Shown here: in pieces, positions 18,619 to 27,485 of the stretch
Layout of the letters: the number at the start of each line of letters is the position of its first letter
How positions within the stretch are numbered: position 1 is the first letter of the stretch
DNA from: an uncultured Bacteroidota bacterium
GTDB lineage: Bacteria; Bacteroidota; Bacteroidia; Chitinophagales; Chitinophagaceae
Reading direction: 5' to 3'
Assembly: GCA_903929425.1 (NCBI GenBank)
Contig: CAIYUO010000105.1
Span: forward strand, 1 to 64,000
Length of the DNA: 64,000 bases
Program-made: the position numbers and the translations under genes
The notes under the pieces: generated by a model
Seen by the model: the letters and a program-made list of their open reading frames with translations, nothing else
Databases searched by the model: none
Told to the model about the DNA's origin: nothing

Positions 18619-18960
18619 ATGTCAGTAAAAACAATTAAAGAAAAAAAGTCCGTTGCTAAAAAAACTGATTTAACGCCTTCAGAAAAATTAAGCAAAACAG
18701 CAGCTAAGAAAAAAGTTGTTGAAGCCGATGATGATATCGATGAAGAGGATGAAGTAGAAGATGATTGGGCAAAAACAGAAGAAGATGATTCTTGGGATCC
18801 AGATTTTGAAGAATTTGATATGCCAAAAAAATCAACCAAAAAAGCAGGTAAAGGTAAAAAAGGACAGGACGAGGATGATGACCTTGGTTTAGATGACGAC
18901 TTAAATTTAGAAGACGACGACTTATTTGACGAGAAGGATGAATTTGATGACGATTTTTAA
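18619..18960 (+). CDS. Small acidic low-complexity protein, unknown function
   Basis: I do not recognise a named family. The 113-residue product has a lysine-rich N-terminus (residues 1-35), an acidic run of Asp/Glu with two Trp (residues 36-67), a second lysine patch (PKKSTKKAGKGKKG near residues 69-82) and a very acidic C-terminal third rich in DDDL repeats. No signal peptide is visible. The alternating basic/acidic layout resembles intrinsically disordered nucleic-acid or RNA-polymerase-associated proteins, but that is only compositional. It follows purA after 107 bases of AT-rich sequence and converges with the transglycosylase gene, with just seven bases between stops. Confidence 0.7.
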   Translation: MSVKTIKEKKSVAKKTDLTPSEKLSKTAAKKKVVEADDDIDEEDEVEDDWAKTEEDDSWDPDFEEFDMPKKSTKKAGKGKKGQDEDDDLGLDDDLNLEDDDLFDEKDEFDDDF

Positions 18961-18967
18961 TGATCGC

Positions 18968-20062
18968 TTACTCCTGAATATTATATAAAGATTGTAAAGA
19001 GGCCTGTAAAATATCATTTTTATGGGCCTCAAATTTTTCTAAATACCCCTTTGGTAATTTTAATGAATACATCTTCCCTGAAGAAACAATTTGATCAAAT
19101 TTAGGATTAAAATTTGCCAACTCACTTGGATCAATATTTAAGTATTTTGCTATCAAACTTATTTTAAACCTACCCGAAACTTCAACTTCTTGAAACTGGG
19201 TTTGCAATAATAAACTACTGGTTTTATTATCCTTTGCTTTATTTAGTTTATTCCCTTTATCGAATGCATTTACGTAATTCCCTTCATCGAATGCATTTAC
19301 GTAATTCCTTTCATCGAATGCATTTACGTAATTCCTTTCATCGAATGCTGACGCATTCTCTGACTCGAAAACATACTGAGTAGCAATAAATTTTTTCACA
19401 TGATTCCTGGTTTCTAATGGGAGGTCATATTCAATTTTCCAAAAATCTTTAGAACCTACTTTTTCAATGGCTCGACTAACACGACCAGCTCCGCCATTAT
19501 AAGCAGCCACTACCAATAACCAATCACCATATTTTGCATATAATTCTTTTAATATGGTAGCAGCCGCCTGTGTGCTTTTATGATAATCGGTTCGTTCATC
19601 ATTTGGATTTAGTTTTAAACCTAACCTAGTAGCTTCGGCAGGCATTAACTGCCATGGACCAACAGCACCAGCCCAAGATGTTAAATTTGAACTTAAATGG
19701 CTTTCTATAACACTCAAGTATTTCAATTCAACTGGCAATCCATTTGCAATTAAAATTTCATCATATAAATTAAAATAAGGTTTGGCCCAGGTTTTCATTT
19801 TAATTAAAGCAGGTCCTTGCTTATCCATATAAGTCTGAATAAAACTAACGGCCCTTGAATTTAATTGAAATTGAAAGGGCTTTTCAGCATTACCGGTAGA
19901 TGTGATATTGAATAAAGTTGAAAACCCAATTCTTTCTTGTATTAAACTATCCGTTTTTTTATTGGATTGCTGTCCTATAGCAAAAGCAAAAGGAGCGGTG
20001 CAAAAAAATAGTACTAGTGTGATTTTATAAACCTGATGATTGAATTGAAAAAACCATTTCAT
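18968..20062 (-). CDS. MltD-like lytic transglycosylase with SLT and LysM domains
   Basis: A secreted or periplasmic enzyme that cleaves peptidoglycan between MurNAc and GlcNAc to give 1,6-anhydro products. An N-terminal hydrophobic signal (residues 12-30) precedes the SLT domain. The catalytic Glu is in SVIESHLSSN near residue 118, followed by AVGPWQLMPAEA and the AAYNGGAGRV block. The C-terminus has one LysM-like segment (FKISLIAKYLNIDPSELANFN context). Between them is a tandem repeat of nine residues (consensus NAFDERNYV, four copies, last degenerate), unusual for this family. It starts ten bases after gatA in the same operon. Confidence 0.9.
   Translation of the reverse strand: MKWFFQFNHQVYKITLVLFFCTAPFAFAIGQQSNKKTDSLIQERIGFSTLFNITSTGNAEKPFQFQLNSRAVSFIQTYMDKQGPALIKMKTWAKPYFNLYDEILIANGLPVELKYLSVIESHLSSNLTSWAGAVGPWQLMPAEATRLGLKLNPNDERTDYHKSTQAAATILKELYAKYGDWLLVVAAYNGGAGRVSRAIEKVGSKDFWKIEYDLPLETRNHVKKFIATQYVFESENASAFDERNYVNAFDERNYVNAFDEGNYVNAFDKGNKLNKAKDNKTSSLLLQTQFQEVEVSGRFKISLIAKYLNIDPSELANFNPKFDQIVSSGKMYSLKLPKGYLEKFEAHKNDILQASLQSLYNIQE
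19252..19348. repeat. 27-bp tandem repeat in the transglycosylase linker
   Basis: About 3.6 nearly identical 27-bp units on the plus strand, each holding ATGCAT and TACGTA palindromes, encoding the nine-residue unit NAFDERNYV in frame. Units differ at only a few bases, so the expansion looks recent. Being a multiple of three, copy number can vary without frameshift. Confidence 0.9.
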
Positions 20063-20071
20063 GTGAATTGA

Positions 20072-21523
20072 TTATTTTGTTTCCATCATTTTTTTAGAAA
20101 ATTGAAGTAAGGCTACTTCATTAAAGGAAGCTGACATCACTTGTAAACCAAAAGGCATGCCATTAGAATGCTTAAATATTGGAATTGATATAGCGGGTAT
20201 ACCCACTAAGTTTGCATACACCGTATAAATATCTGCTAAAAACATTTCAGTAGCCGAGTGATTGTGTGTGCCAATTTTAAATGCGGTCGTTGGCACGGTA
20301 GGAGAAACGATGAAATCGTATTTCGTGAATAAATCATTAGTTAAGTCAACTAGTTTTCGTCTTACCTGTTGCGCTTTTGTGAAATAAGCATCAAAATATC
20401 CAGCACTTAAAACGAATGTGCCTAATAAAATTCTCCTTTGTACCTCGGCTCCAAATCCCTCAGTTCTTGATTTTTTATATAAATCGGTTAAATCATCTAT
20501 TGCATCCTTTGTTCTATGGCCAAATTTAATGCCATCAAATCTGGATAAGTTACTTGATGCTTCAGCAGTTGTAAGCACATAATAAGTAGGCACTAAATAA
20601 GACAGTAAATTAAAGTCAATGGCTTCAACCGTATATCCTTTTTCAGTTAAGGATGCTAAATAAGCAAGGGTTTGATTTTTAATTTCAGGATCCAACCCTG
20701 GATGTGATAACGTCTCTTTAAAATAAGCCACTTTTTTAGGAACTGGCTTTTCATTTCCATTATTAATATTAGAAAGCTCCGCTGAATAATTAGGTACATT
20801 TTTTGATGAAACAGTGCTATCAAAATTATCGGCACCCGCAATCACTTCTAATATCAATGCGGCATCATCAATGGTGTGTGAAAAAATACCAATTTGATCA
20901 AAGGAGGATGCATAAGCAATTAAACCATATCTCGAAATGCGTCCATAACTTGGTTTGAGTCCAATTACGCCACAAAAATCAGCGGGCTGGCGAACAGAAC
21001 CTCCCGTATCAGAGCCCAAACTAATCATACACAAGTTAGCTTGAATGGCAACCGCTGATCCACCGGATGACCCACCAGGAACGTAGGAATTGTCTAAAGC
21101 ATTTTTAACTGACCCATAAGCAGAATTTTCATTACTGCTACCCATTGCAAATTCATCACAGTTTTGTCGTCCAATAATAATAGCACCCTCGTCTAATAAT
21201 TTTTGAACAGCAGTTGCTGAAAATATAGCTGTGTAATTTTCTAAAATTTTTGAAGCTGCACTTACTTTGTGTCCATTATAACATAACACATCTTTGATAC
21301 CCACTACCACACCATGTAATTTGCCCAATGGTTTACCTGCTGCGATTTGCGCATCTAATTCTACTGCACGTAATTTTGCCTCATCGGTAAAAACTTCTAA
21401 AAAAGAATTCAGCTGTTGGTGCTCGATAATTTGATCCAAGAAAAAATTAACCGCTTGGGTAATAGACGTCTCACCAGCTAATAAGGAAGCATGGTAGTCT
21501 TTGATTGTATTAAAACGAAACAA
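20072..21523 (-). CDS. gatA: Asp-tRNA(Asn)/Glu-tRNA(Gln) amidotransferase subunit A
   Basis: GatA is the glutaminase subunit of the tRNA-dependent amidotransferase that makes Gln-tRNA or Asn-tRNA. The amidase-signature Ser-cisSer-Lys triad is visible: Lys in VVGIKDVL near residue 76, and the serines in the glycine/serine-rich PGGSSGGSA and GSDTGGSVRQPA blocks (residues 150-180). At 483 residues it is complete. The only start compatible with the family N-terminus is TTG at 21523, preceded by an in-frame TAA two codons upstream. It sits between tatA and the transglycosylase. gatB and gatC are elsewhere. Confidence 0.95.
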   Translation of the reverse strand: MFRFNTIKDYHASLLAGETSITQAVNFFLDQIIEHQQLNSFLEVFTDEAKLRAVELDAQIAAGKPLGKLHGVVVGIKDVLCYNGHKVSAASKILENYTAIFSATAVQKLLDEGAIIIGRQNCDEFAMGSSNENSAYGSVKNALDNSYVPGGSSGGSAVAIQANLCMISLGSDTGGSVRQPADFCGVIGLKPSYGRISRYGLIAYASSFDQIGIFSHTIDDAALILEVIAGADNFDSTVSSKNVPNYSAELSNINNGNEKPVPKKVAYFKETLSHPGLDPEIKNQTLAYLASLTEKGYTVEAIDFNLLSYLVPTYYVLTTAEASSNLSRFDGIKFGHRTKDAIDDLTDLYKKSRTEGFGAEVQRRILLGTFVLSAGYFDAYFTKAQQVRRKLVDLTNDLFTKYDFIVSPTVPTTAFKIGTHNHSATEMFLADIYTVYANLVGIPAISIPIFKHSNGMPFGLQVMSASFNEVALLQFSKKMMETK

Positions 21524-21571
21524 AGGCTTAAGGTGTTAAAGGATAAATAATAGAAAAGAAAAAAGAGCTAA

Positions 21572-21754
21572 TTATTTAGCGTCTTTTTCATTGATGCCAT
21601 CTTCTAATTCTTTCTTCACATTATTTTTAGCATCGTTAAACTCACGGATACCTTTACCTAATCCTTTCATGAATTCAGGGATTTTTCTTCCGCCAAACAT
21701 TACTAAAACGACTACACCAATAATTAATAATTCTTGAAATCCTAAGTTGCCCAT
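21572..21754 (-). CDS. tatA: Twin-arginine translocase subunit TatA/E
   Basis: TatA oligomerises to form the protein-conducting element of the Tat pathway for folded proteins. The 60-residue product has a short N-terminal membrane helix, the FGGRKIPEF hinge (residues 20-28) and an amphipathic helix ([13 protein letters not shown]), then a charged tail. The length is typical for small Bacteroidota TatA/E proteins. tatC is not in the window. It is 48 bases upstream of gatA, on the same strand. Confidence 0.93.
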   Translation of the reverse strand: MGNLGFQELLIIGVVVLVMFGGRKIPEFMKGLGKGIREFNDAKNNVKKELEDGINEKDAK

Positions 21755-21889
21755 AACGTTAAATTTAGAAGATTAAAGGTAAGGTAATTCTAAAACAGAA
21801 AGTTCAATTTTATATGAATTAAGGAAAATATACGCATTACTTTAACAAATGCTAATATAGGTCAAAATGAGATAGTTGGATAGTTACAA

Positions 21890-21923
21890 AAAAACGGACC
21901 CCGATATATCGGAATCCGTTTTT
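21890..21923 (-). terminator. Intrinsic terminator of rplS
   Basis: An interrupted inverted repeat, AAAAACGGA and CCGA pairing with TCGG and TCCGTTTTT around a short loop, with A/T runs at both ends. It lies about 35 bases after the rplS stop. The rest of the 203-base gap to tatA is AT-rich without recognisable elements. Confidence 0.85.
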
Positions 21924-21957
21924 ATATTTTGAATAAGAAAGGTTTCCCTTTCGAATA

Positions 21958-22308
21958 CTAGAATCTTTTTTCCTTGATACGAGCACTCTTACCACTACGA
22001 TCACGTAAGTAGTATAATTTAGCACGACGTACTTTACCAGACTTATTTAACACGATACCATCGATGTTTGGAGATAAGAAAGGAAACAAACGCTCTACAC
22101 CTACACCATCAGAGATTTTACGAACAGTAAAAGAGGCTGTAGCACCGTTTCCTTGTGTTTTGATAACATCACCACGGAAACTTTGGATACGCTCTTTACC
22201 ACCCTCTACAATCTTGTAGTTTACGGTAATATTATCACCAGCTTTAAATGCTGGGTAGTCTTTTTTTGCTGTCAATTGCTCGTGTACGAACTTTACTGCT
22301 TCGCTCAT
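21958..22308 (-). CDS. rplS: 50S ribosomal protein L19
   Basis: L19 sits at the 30S-50S interface. The 116-residue protein shows the family pattern [20 protein letters not shown] with FRGDVI near residue 45, [15 protein letters not shown] near residue 66, and the C-terminal basic [19 protein letters not shown]. The length is normal. It appears monocistronic, with a good promoter upstream and a strong terminator downstream; the usual rimM/trmD partners are not adjacent. Confidence 0.97.
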   Translation of the reverse strand: MSEAVKFVHEQLTAKKDYPAFKAGDNITVNYKIVEGGKERIQSFRGDVIKTQGNGATASFTVRKISDGVGVERLFPFLSPNIDGIVLNKSGKVRRAKLYYLRDRSGKSARIKEKRF

Positions 22309-22330
22309 AATTCTTGTTTTTTGCGGACGG

Positions 22331-22362
22331 CAAAGGTAGGGTTACCCATGCTATTATCCAAA
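22331..22362 (-). promoter_or_regulatory. Predicted rplS promoter (-33 TTTG, -7 TACCTTTG)
   Basis: On the minus strand TTTG (22359-22362) is separated by 20 bases from TACCTTTG (22331-22338), the full Bacteroidota sigma-A pattern. The -7 box ends 22 bases before the rplS ATG. This is the best-formed promoter in the window. Confidence 0.75.
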
Positions 22363-22409
22363 TTATTTCAACCAAATATTAAATTCCTGCCTTTTTAGGC
22401 CATGTTAGC

Positions 22410-23975
22410 CTATCTAGCAATGTTTACTGCTCTCTTTTCACGTATCACCGTAACTTTAATTTGACCCGGATAAGTCATTTCAGTTTGAATTTTTTGTGCA
22501 ATTTCAAAGCTTAATTGGTCAGATGACTGATCAGTTACCTTTTCAGCCTCGACAATCACCCTCAATTCACGACCAGCTTGGATAGCATAGGCTTTTTCTA
22601 CCCCTTGGTAGTTCATAGCCAAGTTCTCTAAGTCCTTGATTCTCTGAATGTATTGTTGCATGATTTCTCTTCTTGCTCCTGGTCTAGCACCACTAATGGC
22701 GTCACAAGCTTGGATAATTGGAGAAATTACATATTGCATTTCCATTTCATCGTGGTGAGCTCCAATGGCATTTACCACCGCTGGGTTTTCACCGTATTTT
22801 TCGGCTAATTTAGCCCCTAATAAGGCGTGGCTCAATTCAGTTTCCTCGTCTGGTACTTTACCAATATCGTGAAGCAAACCTGCTCTCTTAGCTAATTTAG
22901 GATTCATTCCTAACTCAGCAGCCATGATACCACATAAGTTAGCTGTTTCGCGAGAGTGCATTAATAAATTTTGTCCATAAGAGCTACGGAAACGCATTTT
23001 ACCTACAATACGAATTAACTCCTTATGTAAACCATGAATACCCAATTCAATAACGGTACGCTCACCTATTTCTATAATTTGTTCTTCTAATTGACGGCGT
23101 GTTTTTTCAACAACTTCCTCGATACGTGCAGGGTGTATACGTCCGTCAGCCACTAAACGTTGTAATGATAAACGTGCAATTTCACGACGTAATGGATCGA
23201 ATGAAGAAAGTAAAATAGCTTCTGGTGTATCATCTACAATCAAGTCTACACCTGTTGCAGCTTCAATGGCACGAATATTTCGACCTTCACGACCAATGAT
23301 TTGACCTTTCATTTCATCTGACTCCAAGTTAAACACCGTCACTGTATTTTCAATGGCTACTTCAGCGGCAGTGCGTTGAATAGATTGGATAATTATTTTA
23401 CGAGCTTCTTTATTTGCTTTTTGCTTCGCATCCTCAATAATGTCTTGTTGTAAAGACAAAGCCTGTGTTTGCGCCTCATTTTTGAGGCTTTCAATTAATT
23501 GTTGCTTAGCATCGTCAGCACTTAAATTGGCTATTTTTTCCAAACGACGAATATGTTCCTCTTGGTGCTTTTCTAATTCAGTGCGCTTCACATTCACCAA
23601 ATCAATTTCACGATTTAATTTTTCTTTGATGACATCGTTGTCCTTAATTTGTTTGTCAAGGGCCGCAACTTTCTGATTAATATTAAGCTCGTTTTGCTTA
23701 ATTCTATTTTCAGCTTCACCCATTTTTTTGTTCTTCTCTAAAAGCTCACGATCATGATCGGCTTTTAATTGTACAAAACGCTCTTTCGCTTCTAACTGCT
23801 TTTCCTTCTTTACAGTTTCTGCTCTTAATTCAGCTTCTTTTAAAATACTAGCTGCTTGTGCTTCCGCATCTTCTACTTGTTTTTTGGTATTACGGGCAAA
23901 TACTAATTTGCCTACCAGGAGTCCACCTACTAATGATGACACTCCTATGATGATCAATAATATTGATTGGTCCAT
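22410..23975 (-). CDS. rny: Ribonuclease Y
   Basis: RNase Y is a membrane-anchored endonuclease that starts mRNA decay. Domains in order are an N-terminal membrane helix (residues 4-26), a long coiled coil (about 30-200), a KH domain ([15 protein letters not shown] near residues 224-238) and the HD domain ([12 protein letters not shown] near residue 367, AHHDE near residue 405). The 521 residues match the family. A 208-base gap separates it from zapA, unlike the tight spacing upstream. Confidence 0.96.
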   Translation of the reverse strand: MDQSILLIIIGVSSLVGGLLVGKLVFARNTKKQVEDAEAQAASILKEAELRAETVKKEKQLEAKERFVQLKADHDRELLEKNKKMGEAENRIKQNELNINQKVAALDKQIKDNDVIKEKLNREIDLVNVKRTELEKHQEEHIRRLEKIANLSADDAKQQLIESLKNEAQTQALSLQQDIIEDAKQKANKEARKIIIQSIQRTAAEVAIENTVTVFNLESDEMKGQIIGREGRNIRAIEAATGVDLIVDDTPEAILLSSFDPLRREIARLSLQRLVADGRIHPARIEEVVEKTRRQLEEQIIEIGERTVIELGIHGLHKELIRIVGKMRFRSSYGQNLLMHSRETANLCGIMAAELGMNPKLAKRAGLLHDIGKVPDEETELSHALLGAKLAEKYGENPAVVNAIGAHHDEMEMQYVISPIIQACDAISGARPGARREIMQQYIQRIKDLENLAMNYQGVEKAYAIQAGRELRVIVEAEKVTDQSSDQLSFEIAQKIQTEMTYPGQIKVTVIREKRAVNIAR

Positions 23976-24165
23976 TGTTTAAATCTTGTTTTTTAAAATA
24001 AATCATACTCCCCTTTTCATTTGAATTATAATTGACAAAACGTTGATAGTCATCTAAGCAGCTTCATTTTCATAAAACACAGCAAGATTACCTATTACGA
24101 ATTAATATAATGCGTCAAAGGTTCAGCTACGAAGATAAAGAATTAATGGAATGATTTGTTGAAAA

Positions 24166-24178
24166 AGGTATGCTACCT
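24166..24178 (-). terminator. Short hairpin plus T-run after zapA (weak)
   Basis: AGGTA/TACCT with a 3-nt loop, followed on the minus strand by five T residues, immediately after the zapA stop. The stem is only 5 bp, so termination would be weak. Confidence 0.35.
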
Positions 24179-24183
24179 AATAA

Positions 24184-24498
24184 TTATGTTCCTGAAACCG
24201 CTTTTTCGATACTAGCGGTGAGCGCATCTATTTGATTTTGAAGGCTTTCCACTTCATAAAGGTTTTGACCATTGGACTGCTGTTCAGTGGTAAACCATAA
24301 TAGAACCATGGAGATATAATCTTGCATATCCTTTCCTGCATAAATGTTTTTGAACTCAACCATTTTTTGATTGATGAGGGCTGCCGTCTTCCGAACAGCT
24401 TCCTCGTCATTGGGAGCAATTCTAACCCTATAATTACGATCGGCAATCGTAATATTTACAGGTATCATTTCATTTTCACTATTTTGGAATGCAGACAT
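24184..24498 (-). CDS. zapA: Cell division protein ZapA
   Basis: ZapA bundles FtsZ protofilaments at the division ring. The 104-residue protein has the family N-terminal strand pattern (IPVNITIADRNYRVRIAPNDEEAVRKTAALI with conserved RNYRVR), followed by a long helix that forms the coiled-coil dimer. The length is normal. It is encoded 33 bases after a small coiled-coil protein and downstream of pheT, an arrangement seen in Bacteroidota. Confidence 0.88.
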   Translation of the reverse strand: MSAFQNSENEMIPVNITIADRNYRVRIAPNDEEAVRKTAALINQKMVEFKNIYAGKDMQDYISMVLLWFTTEQQSNGQNLYEVESLQNQIDALTASIEKAVSGT

Positions 24499-24531
24499 GC
24501 TTAAAATTGGGGATTAATTAGATTGAAATAA

Positions 24532-24822
24532 TTAAGGGTTCAAATTATGAATACTGTGGTCAATTTCTTTAATAAATTGATCGATTTTCTTAACCAATTT
24601 AGCCTTTTCTGCTGGATCCATGCTTGCACCCTGATTCATCAATGCCGCTGTTAATTGTGTTTGCCCATCAATTACCTTTTGGGACAATTCTTGATTCAAA
24701 TTTGTTTGTTGCAAAAGATTTGCCTTCAACTGTTGATTTTCTTTTTCTAAATGGGCATACTGTTTCAATAAAGCTGTTAACTTTTCTTGAAGTTGACCAA
24801 TTGCACTTTTTAAATTAACCAT
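24532..24822 (-). CDS. Small coiled-coil protein beside zapA, unknown
   Basis: The 96-residue product has no signal or membrane segment. Residues 5-60 are one continuous predicted coiled coil with heptad leucines (QLQEKLTALLKQYAHLEKEN and following). The C-terminal 35 residues carry a second charged helix (KAKLVKKIDQFIKEIDHSI). I do not recognise a characterised family. Size, coiled coil and linkage to zapA recall ZapB-type division factors, but sequence similarity is not something I can establish. It is 36 bases downstream of pheT. Confidence 0.75.
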   Translation of the reverse strand: MVNLKSAIGQLQEKLTALLKQYAHLEKENQQLKANLLQQTNLNQELSQKVIDGQTQLTAALMNQGASMDPAEKAKLVKKIDQFIKEIDHSIHNLNP

Positions 24823-24858
24823 GCTCCGGCTTTATTTACAATGATATTTGTAATATAG

Positions 24859-27270
24859 TTATTTTCTAATTTCAGCTTGTATATTTTTTTCAAATAACTG
24901 AATTAATTTCTTCATCATTGCATCAATTTCAACATCCGTTAGGGTTTTATCAGGTGCATTGAAAACAAAATTAATGGCCACTGATTTTTTTCCTGCGCCT
25001 AGTTTATCACTTTCAAAAATATCAAAAACGCGCGTCTCTTTTAAAGCAACTAAGTTGGCTTCTTGAATACTAGATTCAATAGCAGCATAAGTAATTGCTT
25101 TATCAATCACCAACGCTAAATCTCTTTCAATAGATGGGTATTTTGATACTTCCTTATAAATTACTTTTTTACTTTGATAAGCATTCAATAAAGAGGCAAT
25201 ATCAAAATTGATATAAAACACGGCTTGCTTGACACCAAAAGCCTGTAGCTTTTTAGCACCCATTATTTCAAAATGACCAATTGCTTTTTTATTCCAAACC
25301 AATTCTGTTAATCCATTAGCAGCTGTTTTTTCTTGCACACCTTGAATACCTAATAAATCCACTAATGATTTAGCAATACCCTTCACCACAAAATAGTCCT
25401 GATCAGTTCCTTTGGTTCTCCAACCATCCGCTTGCTGTTTGCCCGAAACATAAATTGCCAATTGCTCTGACTCATAATATTTTCCAGCATTGGATTTACC
25501 ATAAACCTTTCCTATTTCAAAAAATGAAATGGCGCTGTTTTGTCTATTTAAATTATAAGCAATGGTCTCTAGTCCAGTCTCTAACATACTTGGACGCATT
25601 ACATCTAATTCCGCACTTAAATTATTCAACATCTTCACGGAACTTGCTAAAGTGGCTTCGTCAAAATAAGCACTATTGGTAATCGAGTTCGTCAATATTT
25701 CTGTGAACCCACGACCCACTAAAAAATTCGCCATTTTCTCTTTGAACTTCTCTTTTTGTTCCAATGGATCAATAGAAGGACTCATGGTAATGGAGCTTGG
25801 AATTTCGATATTATCTAAACCATCAATTCTCAATACCTCTTCCACTAAATCAGCAGGTAAACTAATATCTGGCTTATGATGTGGAACTGCAACTTCAATA
25901 CTGTCTGCTGTTTCGTTTATCATTTCAAATCCTAAACTCGATAAAATAGTTTTTACTTTTTCATTAGGGTATAACTTTCCGCTTAACTTTTTTAAGTAAG
26001 CATAGGTCAAAACCACTTTCTTTTTCATAGCAGGATTAGGATAAATATCTACCACTTCACTGCACTTTCCACCAGACAATTCTTGAATTAACTGAGCAGC
26101 TCGCTCTAATACATTTACGGTGCCTGCGATATCCACTCCCTTTTCAAATCTAGTAGCAGCATCGGTTCTAAGTCCATGATGTAATGAGGTTTTGCGCACA
26201 TGTATGTTTTCAAACCAAGCACTTTCTAAAAATAAATTAGTTGTATGAGCAGTTACACCACTTTTCAACCCGCCAAAAACACCAGCAATGCACAAAGGTT
26301 TTTCGGTATCACTTATCATTAAATCATGTGCAGACAATTTTCGTTCATTACCATCTAAGGTCACAAATAAACTACCCGCAGGATATTTTTTTACAACAAC
26401 AGTTGAATCCTTTATTTGATTTGCATCAAAGGCATGTAAAGGTTGTCCTGTTTCGTGCAAAATATAATTCGTAATATCTACTATATTATTAATGCTTCTT
26501 ACACCAATCGTTTGCAATCTATTTTTCAACCAAGTTGGTGATGGAGCCACATTTACACCTTCAATCACCAAACCACTATATCGCGCACATGCTGATTGAT
26601 CCTCGATAATAACTTTAAAAGGTTTTACAGCAGCATCTTTTGTTGACACTTTGGTAAATGGACTCACGGCAGATGTTGGCGCTTCATGATAAGATAAATA
26701 TGCACATACATCCTTAGCTACACCATAATGGCTCATAGCATCCATTCTATTGGGTGTTAAACCTATTTCATAAACCCAGTCTTGATAATATGAATACAAA
26801 TCTGATACAGGCGTGCCTACTTTTATTGCAGCATCTAAAATAATAATACCACTATGATCATCACTCACTCCAATTTCATCTTCAGCACAAATCATACCCT
26901 CACTTTCTTCGCCTCTTATCTTAGCCAATTTCATGGTAATTCCGGCATCAGCTCCTTTTGGATAAATTGTGGTCCCTACAACAGCTACAACCACTTTTTG
27001 ACCCAAAGCAATATTACTTGCGCCACAAACTATATTTAACGGACGATCCCCACCCGTATTCACTTTTGCTAATTTTAATTTATCTGCATTTGGATGTTGG
27101 CTTAATTCAACCACCTCTCCCACTATCAAACCAGCTAATCCTCCTTTAAAATTTTCTATTTTTTCAAGCGATTCCACTTCTAAACCTATGGAAGTTAAAA
27201 TCGTAGCTAATTTCTCGGGGCTAATGGTCGATGGTAAATATTCACTCAGCCAATGGTAACTAATGGTCAT
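24859..27270 (-). CDS. pheT: Phenylalanyl-tRNA synthetase beta subunit
   Basis: PheT pairs with PheS to charge tRNA-Phe. The 803-residue protein has an N-terminal OB-fold tRNA-binding domain (residues 40-150, containing HPNADKLKLAKVN), B3/B4 editing, the B5 domain, and the C-terminal anticodon-binding FDX domain (KYPSIERDLALVID near residue 715). Full length. pheS is not adjacent in this window, so the two subunits are encoded apart. It heads the row pheT, coiled-coil protein, zapA. Confidence 0.97.
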   Translation of the reverse strand: MTISYHWLSEYLPSTISPEKLATILTSIGLEVESLEKIENFKGGLAGLIVGEVVELSQHPNADKLKLAKVNTGGDRPLNIVCGASNIALGQKVVVAVVGTTIYPKGADAGITMKLAKIRGEESEGMICAEDEIGVSDDHSGIIILDAAIKVGTPVSDLYSYYQDWVYEIGLTPNRMDAMSHYGVAKDVCAYLSYHEAPTSAVSPFTKVSTKDAAVKPFKVIIEDQSACARYSGLVIEGVNVAPSPTWLKNRLQTIGVRSINNIVDITNYILHETGQPLHAFDANQIKDSTVVVKKYPAGSLFVTLDGNERKLSAHDLMISDTEKPLCIAGVFGGLKSGVTAHTTNLFLESAWFENIHVRKTSLHHGLRTDAATRFEKGVDIAGTVNVLERAAQLIQELSGGKCSEVVDIYPNPAMKKKVVLTYAYLKKLSGKLYPNEKVKTILSSLGFEMINETADSIEVAVPHHKPDISLPADLVEEVLRIDGLDNIEIPSSITMSPSIDPLEQKEKFKEKMANFLVGRGFTEILTNSITNSAYFDEATLASSVKMLNNLSAELDVMRPSMLETGLETIAYNLNRQNSAISFFEIGKVYGKSNAGKYYESEQLAIYVSGKQQADGWRTKGTDQDYFVVKGIAKSLVDLLGIQGVQEKTAANGLTELVWNKKAIGHFEIMGAKKLQAFGVKQAVFYINFDIASLLNAYQSKKVIYKEVSKYPSIERDLALVIDKAITYAAIESSIQEANLVALKETRVFDIFESDKLGAGKKSVAINFVFNAPDKTLTDVEIDAMMKKLIQLFEKNIQAEIRK

Positions 27271-27328
27271 ATAAGCACTTTAAAGTATGGATTCAAAAAT
27301 AAGCAATTTTTTGACCCCTAGTTTGTCC

Positions 27329-27381
27329 AAAGGTGAATAACCTCAAAATTTGAGTGTAAAAAAGGTGAATAAGCTTAAAAT
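27329..27381. repeat. Tandem 21-bp direct repeat upstream of dnaB
   Basis: Two copies (27329-27349 and 27361-27381) of AAAGGTGAATAA followed by nCTnAAAAT, differing at two positions, start 32 bases apart, about three helical turns. They lie in the 215-base gap between pheT and dnaB, about 105-155 bases before the dnaB ATG. Confidence 0.6.
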
Positions 27382-27485
27382 CATGTGCATTGTTGACCTG
27401 AGAATTTGTGGATATCCTAAATTCAAAATAAATTTCATGATCTCCATTTTAGAGTGGATTTTCGCAATAAGAAAATAGCTTCAAT

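Noticed and set aside
19252-19348. Possible CRISPR array
   Set aside because: Units are contiguous without unique spacers, in frame within a coding sequence, and no cas gene is present.
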